Of a stretch of 64,000 nucleotides of DNA, positions 59,685 to 64,000 are shown piece by piece. The stretch covers positions 9,235 through 73,234 of the forward strand of contig JABZIV010000004.1 of assembly GCA_015258095.1 (NCBI GenBank). Reading direction: 5' to 3'. The notes below the pieces were generated by a model. The model did no database searches and was not told the origin of the DNA. It saw only the letters and a program-made list of their open reading frames with translations. Both the position numbers and the translations under genes were made by a program. This DNA is from Lachnospiraceae bacterium. Its GTDB lineage: Bacteria; Bacillota; Clostridia; Lachnospirales; Lachnospiraceae. Each line of letters opens with the position of its first letter. Positions within the stretch are counted from its first letter, which is position 1.

Positions 59685-61871
59685 ATGAAAAAAAGAGTGG
59701 CGGACTACATTGCAGACAGGCTTGTGGAGGCAGGCGTTTGTCGTTCCTTTTCCGTGGTAGGCGGCGGGGCGATGCACTTGAACGATGCGCTTGGACATAA
59801 GAAAGGGATGAAGACCCTGTATCAGCATCATGAGCAGGCGTGCGCGATGGCGGCAGAGAGTTACAGCAGAATCCACAATGTGCCGGCAGTGCTGTGTGTG
59901 ACTTCGGGACCCGGCGGAACGAATACCATTACCGGTGTTCTCGGGGCATACCTTGACTCCCTGCCGATGCTGATTCTCTCCGGACAGGTTCGCCATGACA
60001 ATACGGCTCGTTGGTCGGGAAGAGCACTTCGGGCGATGGGCGACCAGGAATTTGATATCTTACAGTCTGTATCCTGTATGTGTAAGTATAGTGAAATGCT
60101 GATTGACCCTTATCGTGTTCGCTATGCGATTGAGAAAGCCATTTATCTTTCCGAGACAGGACGTCCCGGCCCCTGTTGGTTGGATATTCCCGTGGATGTC
60201 CAGGGAACCATGGTAGAGACGGATGATTTGCTGGGATTCGATGCTTCCGATTTTGAAAATGGGGGAGACGGCTGGGAAAAAAGAGCAGTCTCCGACACCC
60301 ATGCTGAGTTTGCCACGGTTCTCCGCCGGCATTTTCAGGAGGAGGAAGAGCGGAAAATGTTGCTCTCTATCTACAGGAAGAAGGAGAATCCGCACGTCCT
60401 GCAAGAGGACTGTGAGGGACAGGAAGACCACGGATTCACCAACTGGCAGGATTTTCTTCCTTTAGCGAGAAAAGTTCTGGATAAGATCAGAGAAAGTAAG
60501 CGCCCGATTTTCTATACAGGAAACGGCATACGGATTGCCGGCGCGGAATCCCTCTTCCTTACCCTGGCAAAACAGCTTGGCATTCCGGTTGTTCTCGGAT
60601 GGAACGCACCGGACATTTTCCCGACAAAGGATCCTCTGAATGCAGGACGTCCGGGAGGAAGAGGGGACAGACCCGGAAACCTTGCCGTACAGAATGCGGA
60701 TTGTATCTTAAGCATCGGGTCCCGCTTAAATATCCGGCAGGTCGGTTACAGTTTCAAAGACTGGGCACCGGATGCCTATGTGATGCAGAATGATATCGAT
60801 AAAGAAGAGATTGCGAAACCTTCCGTCCACTGTGATTTACAGTTGCATGGCGATGCGAAGGCACTGATCCGGGCTCTCCTGGAACTTCTGAAAGAAGAGA
60901 AGAGTCTTCCGCTCTTTAAGGGCGGGGAAGGCATCAGACGGAAAGAGGCTGCCGGCTTCGTTCATGAGGAAGAGGCGCGGAAGATTCTTTCGGAGAAGGA
61001 AGACGAGGTACTGAGCTGGCTGGATACCGTTCGTTTCTACCAGGCAAACTATCCGACAATCCTTCCGTCATACCGGAAGGAAGACGGGGCGGAGTGCAAT
61101 GTCTATGCACTGGTGGAGAAGCTCTCGGAGTACGCTCTCGAAGACCAGATTACCGTGGTGGGAAATGGTTCCCCCTGCGTTGCGGGCGGGCAGAGCTATA
61201 TCATAAAGAAGGGAACCCGCTTCATCAGTCAGGACGGGGTTGCTTCCATGGGATACGGACTTCCTGCCGGAATCGGTGCTTTGTACGGCGTACTGGACTT
61301 CACTCCGGAGGAAGAGGAGAAACTGAAGAAGAGTGCGTTTTGGCAGGGAAAAGAAGAGCAGTATCCTTCTTATGGCGGAAAGGATATCATCGTCCTCACG
61401 GGAGACGGTTCGATTCAGATGAATCTTCAGGAGTTACAGACCATCATCCATCATCGTATGCCGTTAAAGATTTTTGTGGTCAATAACGGCGGCTACCATT
61501 CCATCCGGCAGACCCAGAACAGTTTCTTCGGGAAGCCTTTGGTGGGAATCGGGGTGGATTCCGGAGTGGACGGGGAAGGAACGGATCTCTCTTTCCCGAG
61601 TTTGCAGAAACTGGCTGATGCGTATGGCTATCCTTATGTGGCGATTCACAGCAATCGGGAACTTTCGAAAGGGATTGAAGAGACCTTTTCCAAAGAAGGA
61701 CCGGTACTTTGCGAGGTCTTTGTGAGTCTGACCCAGCAATTCTTGCCGAAATCCGCCGCAAAGCGGGATGAAGAAGGAAATCTTTTCAGTCCGCCGCTGG
61801 AAGACATGGCACCGTTCCTTCCGGAAGAGGAGATGAAGATGTTGATGGTCTCCGGGCGGAAGACGTCCTAA
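59685..61871 (+). CDS. Thiamine-diphosphate-dependent enzyme (acetolactate synthase-like), long form
   Basis: 728 residues. N-terminal ThDP pyrimidine domain with the activating glutamate in YQHHEQACAMAAESYSRI and SGPGGTNTITGVLGAY; central domain with FYTGNGIRIAGAES and GRPGGRGDRPGN; C-terminal ThDP motif TGDGSIQMNLQELQTIIHH then VVNNGGYHSIRQTQ. It is 120-170 residues longer than ordinary acetolactate synthases owing to insertions near 205-270 and 425-485. Relatives in surface-glycan clusters transfer a two-carbon unit from pyruvate to a keto-sugar (YerE type); the epimerase and C-methyltransferase that follow favour such a role over amino acid synthesis. Confidence 0.8.
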   Translation: MKKRVADYIADRLVEAGVCRSFSVVGGGAMHLNDALGHKKGMKTLYQHHEQACAMAAESYSRIHNVPAVLCVTSGPGGTNTITGVLGAYLDSLPMLILSGQVRHDNTARWSGRALRAMGDQEFDILQSVSCMCKYSEMLIDPYRVRYAIEKAIYLSETGRPGPCWLDIPVDVQGTMVETDDLLGFDASDFENGGDGWEKRAVSDTHAEFATVLRRHFQEEEERKMLLSIYRKKENPHVLQEDCEGQEDHGFTNWQDFLPLARKVLDKIRESKRPIFYTGNGIRIAGAESLFLTLAKQLGIPVVLGWNAPDIFPTKDPLNAGRPGGRGDRPGNLAVQNADCILSIGSRLNIRQVGYSFKDWAPDAYVMQNDIDKEEIAKPSVHCDLQLHGDAKALIRALLELLKEEKSLPLFKGGEGIRRKEAAGFVHEEEARKILSEKEDEVLSWLDTVRFYQANYPTILPSYRKEDGAECNVYALVEKLSEYALEDQITVVGNGSPCVAGGQSYIIKKGTRFISQDGVASMGYGLPAGIGALYGVLDFTPEEEEKLKKSAFWQGKEEQYPSYGGKDIIVLTGDGSIQMNLQELQTIIHHRMPLKIFVVNNGGYHSIRQTQNSFFGKPLVGIGVDSGVDGEGTDLSFPSLQKLADAYGYPYVAIHSNRELSKGIEETFSKEGPVLCEVFVSLTQQFLPKSAAKRDEEGNLFSPPLEDMAPFLPEEEMKMLMVSGRKTS

Positions 61872-61907
61872 GTAAGGTTTGGACGGAGGATTTCGAAGGA
61901 GAAAAGG

Positions 61908-62981
61908 ATGCGGATACTCATCAGCGGTGTTACGAGTTTTCTGGGCCTCAGTGTAGCAAAGCGTCTTGTTGCATCCGGGCACACAGTATACGGTATTGTA
62001 CGGGAAAACAGCAAAAATAGAGAGAAAGTGGAGGGAGAGAAGGGCATCACACTTCTCTCCCTTGACGTGGGAGAAATGGAGGAGGAAGAGAAGGTGAAGG
62101 CGTTGTCTTCCATCGCTTTCGATATGGTCTTTCATTTTGCCTGGGATGGGGTAGGTTCTGCCGGCAGAAGCGATGCCGTGATGCAGGAGAAGAATCTCAG
62201 GATGAGCAAGGCATTTTTCCACTGGGCGAAAGCACACGCCGTGAAGACGTTCTTCTTTTCCGGCTCGCAAGCCGAAGTGGGGAGGGGAACGAGAGAAGAA
62301 CCCGTTCCGGCGAGCCCGTACGGTGAGAAGAAACTTGCCTTTTCTTCTTACGGTTTAGAGCATCATGGAGAGATGCGCTTTGTGGATCTCCGCATTTATT
62401 CCATCTATGGAAGAGACGACCATGAGGGGAGTCTCGTGAAGACGATTGTACGAAACACGCTGGAAGGGAAAGAAACGGCGCTGGGAGACGGAAAAAAAAG
62501 ATGGAATTTTATGGCGGAAGAAGACTTTTCCCGGGCCCTTGTTTTCCTTGCGGACAGTATAGAAGACATCCAAAAGAAAGAGTCCGGGCAGAGCATTTCA
62601 GAAACGCCCGGAAAGAGCCTTCTTTCTTATAAAGAAGCTTTCCAAGAGGAATGTTCGCCCTTTATGCTCGCACTGAGAGAAAAAGGAGGGGTGAGCGTGG
62701 ATATTTGCAGTAAGGAGAGCCGTCCTCTTTCGGACTACTGCAAAGAAATAGAAGAAGTCGGACGCGACTTTCTTAAAAAAAGAGGAAAGCCGTGCTTTGG
62801 ACAGAGCCTTCTCTCTTTTGGTGTGCGTCCGCCCAACGTGGAAGGGGATTATGATTTCCGCCCGAGGGTAGAGGAACTCTATGGCAGCGGATTTTCCGAG
62901 GCCCTTTCTTTTCGGGAAGGAATCGAAAGGCTTTACGAAGAAATGGAAAAGGGCGGTCATGGAGAAAGGGAAAGAAGTTAG
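61908..62981 (+). CDS. NAD-dependent sugar epimerase/dehydratase
   Basis: 357 residues with GAAGGAGA upstream. Short-chain dehydrogenase fold of the extended type: ILISGVTSFLGLSVAKRLVA nucleotide loop, VFHFAWDGVGS, FFSGSQAEVGRG and catalytic SPYGEKKLAF (YxxxK), LRIYSIYGRDDH. Acts on a nucleotide-linked sugar, probably reducing or epimerising a 4-keto group. The C-terminal 90 residues are variable. Part of the probable branched-sugar cluster. Confidence 0.88.
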   Translation: MRILISGVTSFLGLSVAKRLVASGHTVYGIVRENSKNREKVEGEKGITLLSLDVGEMEEEEKVKALSSIAFDMVFHFAWDGVGSAGRSDAVMQEKNLRMSKAFFHWAKAHAVKTFFFSGSQAEVGRGTREEPVPASPYGEKKLAFSSYGLEHHGEMRFVDLRIYSIYGRDDHEGSLVKTIVRNTLEGKETALGDGKKRWNFMAEEDFSRALVFLADSIEDIQKKESGQSISETPGKSLLSYKEAFQEECSPFMLALREKGGVSVDICSKESRPLSDYCKEIEEVGRDFLKKRGKPCFGQSLLSFGVRPPNVEGDYDFRPRVEELYGSGFSEALSFREGIERLYEEMEKGGHGERERS

Positions 62982-63008
62982 AGAGAAGGCATCGGGAAGG
63001 GAGAAGAT

Positions 63009-64000
63009 ATGGCGAAGTGTATAGCGTGTGGTGCGGAGCTTACGGAGCTCGCTTTGTTTCACAATATGCCGGCATCCGCACAGGATTTTCCGGAGGAAGA
63101 CAGACTGAAGGATGAAAAAGCGGTGGATTTACCCCTTTGTCAGTGTCTTTGCTGCGGACTTGTGCAGTTCGATACGGTTCCGGTTCCGTACTATAAAGAT
63201 GTCATTCGGGCAGGAGGCGGAACTTCCACGATGCGGCATCTTCGGGAGGAAGAGTACCGGAAGCTTCTCTCCTATCTGGAGAAAAAAGCGGAGAGACGTC
63301 CCCTTATTCTGGAACTGGGCGCGGGGCAGGGAGAATTTCTTTCGATGTGGCAGGGAGTGGAGTCCGGAAACCTCACACCCTTTGTCTTCGGCATAGAACA
63401 TAAAGAGCGTCTGGTAGAAAAGGGAAGAGCGGCAGGTCTTGCCCTGTTTCCTGCTTTTCCGGAAGAGGGTCTTTCTTTACAGTCGTTTTATGCGCTTTCT
63501 CCGGATGGAAAAGAAAGGAAAGAGACACGGGAAGAACTGGATGCCATGGTGCAGTTTAATTTTCTGGAGCACCAGAAAGATCCGAAAGGAATGCTGGACT
63601 TCGCCTACCGGAAGCTGAAAATGGGCGGGATTTTCCTGCTTACCGTGCCGAGTTTCCACTACATTCTGGACAATAAAAGCTATTATGAACTGTTACGGGA
63701 TCACATCAGCAATTTTACCGAAGAAAGCCTGCAATCGCTGACACAGGAGGCGGGATTTTCGCTTCTCGAGAGTCGTACCGTGAATCGGGACACCATCGAG
63801 TTCGTTTTACAGAAAGAGAAAAAAGAAGATCTGAGTGTTTTCCGCTATACCGGAGGGAAAATCGATGTTTCTCCGCTTCTGCAGAATGAGAGGGCGATAC
63901 AGGAAGATGTAAAGCGGCATATTGCGGAGTTAAAAAAGCGCGGGGAGAAGATCGCGCTTTGGGGGGCCAGTCATCAGGGACTGACGCTTCTTTCCACGAC
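63009..64000 (+). CDS. Sugar C-methyltransferase, 3' end beyond the window
   Basis: At least 330 residues; no stop before the window ends. ATG with GGGAGAAG upstream. N-terminal zinc-binding part with four cysteines (KCIACGAEL and CQCLCCGLVQ), a SAM domain (LILELGAGQGEFLSMW, AMVQFNFLEHQKDP, GGIFLLTVPSFHYIL), and the start of the C-terminal domain IALWGASHQGLTLLS that occurs in TylC3-like sugar C-methyltransferases. It should add a methyl group to the carbon of a keto-sugar nucleotide. Confidence 0.88.
   Translation, partial: MAKCIACGAELTELALFHNMPASAQDFPEEDRLKDEKAVDLPLCQCLCCGLVQFDTVPVPYYKDVIRAGGGTSTMRHLREEEYRKLLSYLEKKAERRPLILELGAGQGEFLSMWQGVESGNLTPFVFGIEHKERLVEKGRAAGLALFPAFPEEGLSLQSFYALSPDGKERKETREELDAMVQFNFLEHQKDPKGMLDFAYRKLKMGGIFLLTVPSFHYILDNKSYYELLRDHISNFTEESLQSLTQEAGFSLLESRTVNRDTIEFVLQKEKKEDLSVFRYTGGKIDVSPLLQNERAIQEDVKRHIAELKKRGEKIALWGASHQGLTLLST

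Noticed and set aside
1..64000. tRNA, rRNA, prophage or complete insertion sequence
   Set aside because: No cloverleaf, rRNA core sequence, integrase, transposase or phage structural gene was recognised on either strand by reading; a tRNA scan would settle the first point.

Overview
The window looks like chromosomal DNA of an anaerobic, low-to-mid GC Firmicute of the Lachnospiraceae type (an Oribacterium-like genus would fit, but I cannot prove it from this sequence). Pointers are the clostridial Tad/Flp pilus locus with Flp1, DUF5702 and DUF6382 proteins, Fe-S two-subunit L-serine dehydratase, a membrane pyrophosphatase of the K+-dependent type, choline-binding-type wall repeats, a class B sortase and strong AGGAGG ribosome sites. 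Genes are dense, the left 12 kb is on the minus strand and nearly all the rest is on the plus strand. No rRNA, tRNA, CRISPR array, intact insertion sequence or prophage was recognised.

Layout. 1-1.7 kb: 3' part of an EAL (c-di-GMP phosphodiesterase) protein. 1.7-11.9 kb (minus): a complete tad locus, read right to left: prepilin peptidase, TadZ, TadA, TadB, TadC, Flp pilin, DUF5702 protein, a TadE-like protein fused to a Cys-rich tail, a second prepilin peptidase, a small TadE-like protein and a DUF6382 protein. 12.3-15.6 kb: mntP, mutY, a C-terminally truncated MocR regulator and a divergent lspA. 15.8-21.3 kb: hppA, an SLC1-type transporter and sdaAB/sdaAA, consistent with serine uptake and deamination to pyruvate. 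21.3-29.1 kb: exported wall proteins (L,D-transpeptidase, NlpC/P60, GH25 lysozyme with wall-binding repeats, a second repeat protein, an exported metallo-beta-lactamase-fold enzyme) with a YczE-like membrane protein and a small membrane protein. 29.2-30.6 kb: rRNA/tRNA uracil methyltransferase.

30.6-33.6 kb is a mosaic: an AT-rich AAA ATPase/DUF4143 gene beside an inverted repeat, a GC-rich ketopantoate-reductase-like gene, and gene debris with a near-perfect palindrome. 33.6-39.3 kb: sortase B, the methionine transporter metN-metI-metQ, an M20 amidohydrolase and a small Cys-containing protein. 39.4-43.5 kb: class I ribonucleotide reductase nrdA and nrdB, separated by a long nested inverted repeat. 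43.5-43.9 kb: 69-bp tandem repeats. 43.9-46.4 kb: HAD phosphatase and, on the minus strand, a phosphosugar mutase. 46.6-53.8 kb: a membrane AraC regulator, a sugar ABC importer (binding protein plus two permeases) and a cytoplasmic DUF4091/GH123-like hydrolase, which together look like an oligosaccharide import-and-cleavage system. 53.9-58.8 kb: HD-GYP protein, fused EcfA1A2 ATPase, EcfT and TruA. 58.9 kb to the end: an arginase-fold protein, a long thiamine-diphosphate enzyme, an NAD-dependent epimerase and the start of a sugar C-methyltransferase, the left part of a probable surface-glycan (branched sugar) cluster that continues beyond the window.

The most interesting items are the TadE/Cys-ribbon fusion with a decayed extra tail copy, the pairing of an exported MBL enzyme with choline-binding-type proteins, the predicted GH123-type uptake operon, and several undescribed intergenic repeat structures (nested element between nrdA and nrdB, a dispersed hairpin family, the 69-bp array).
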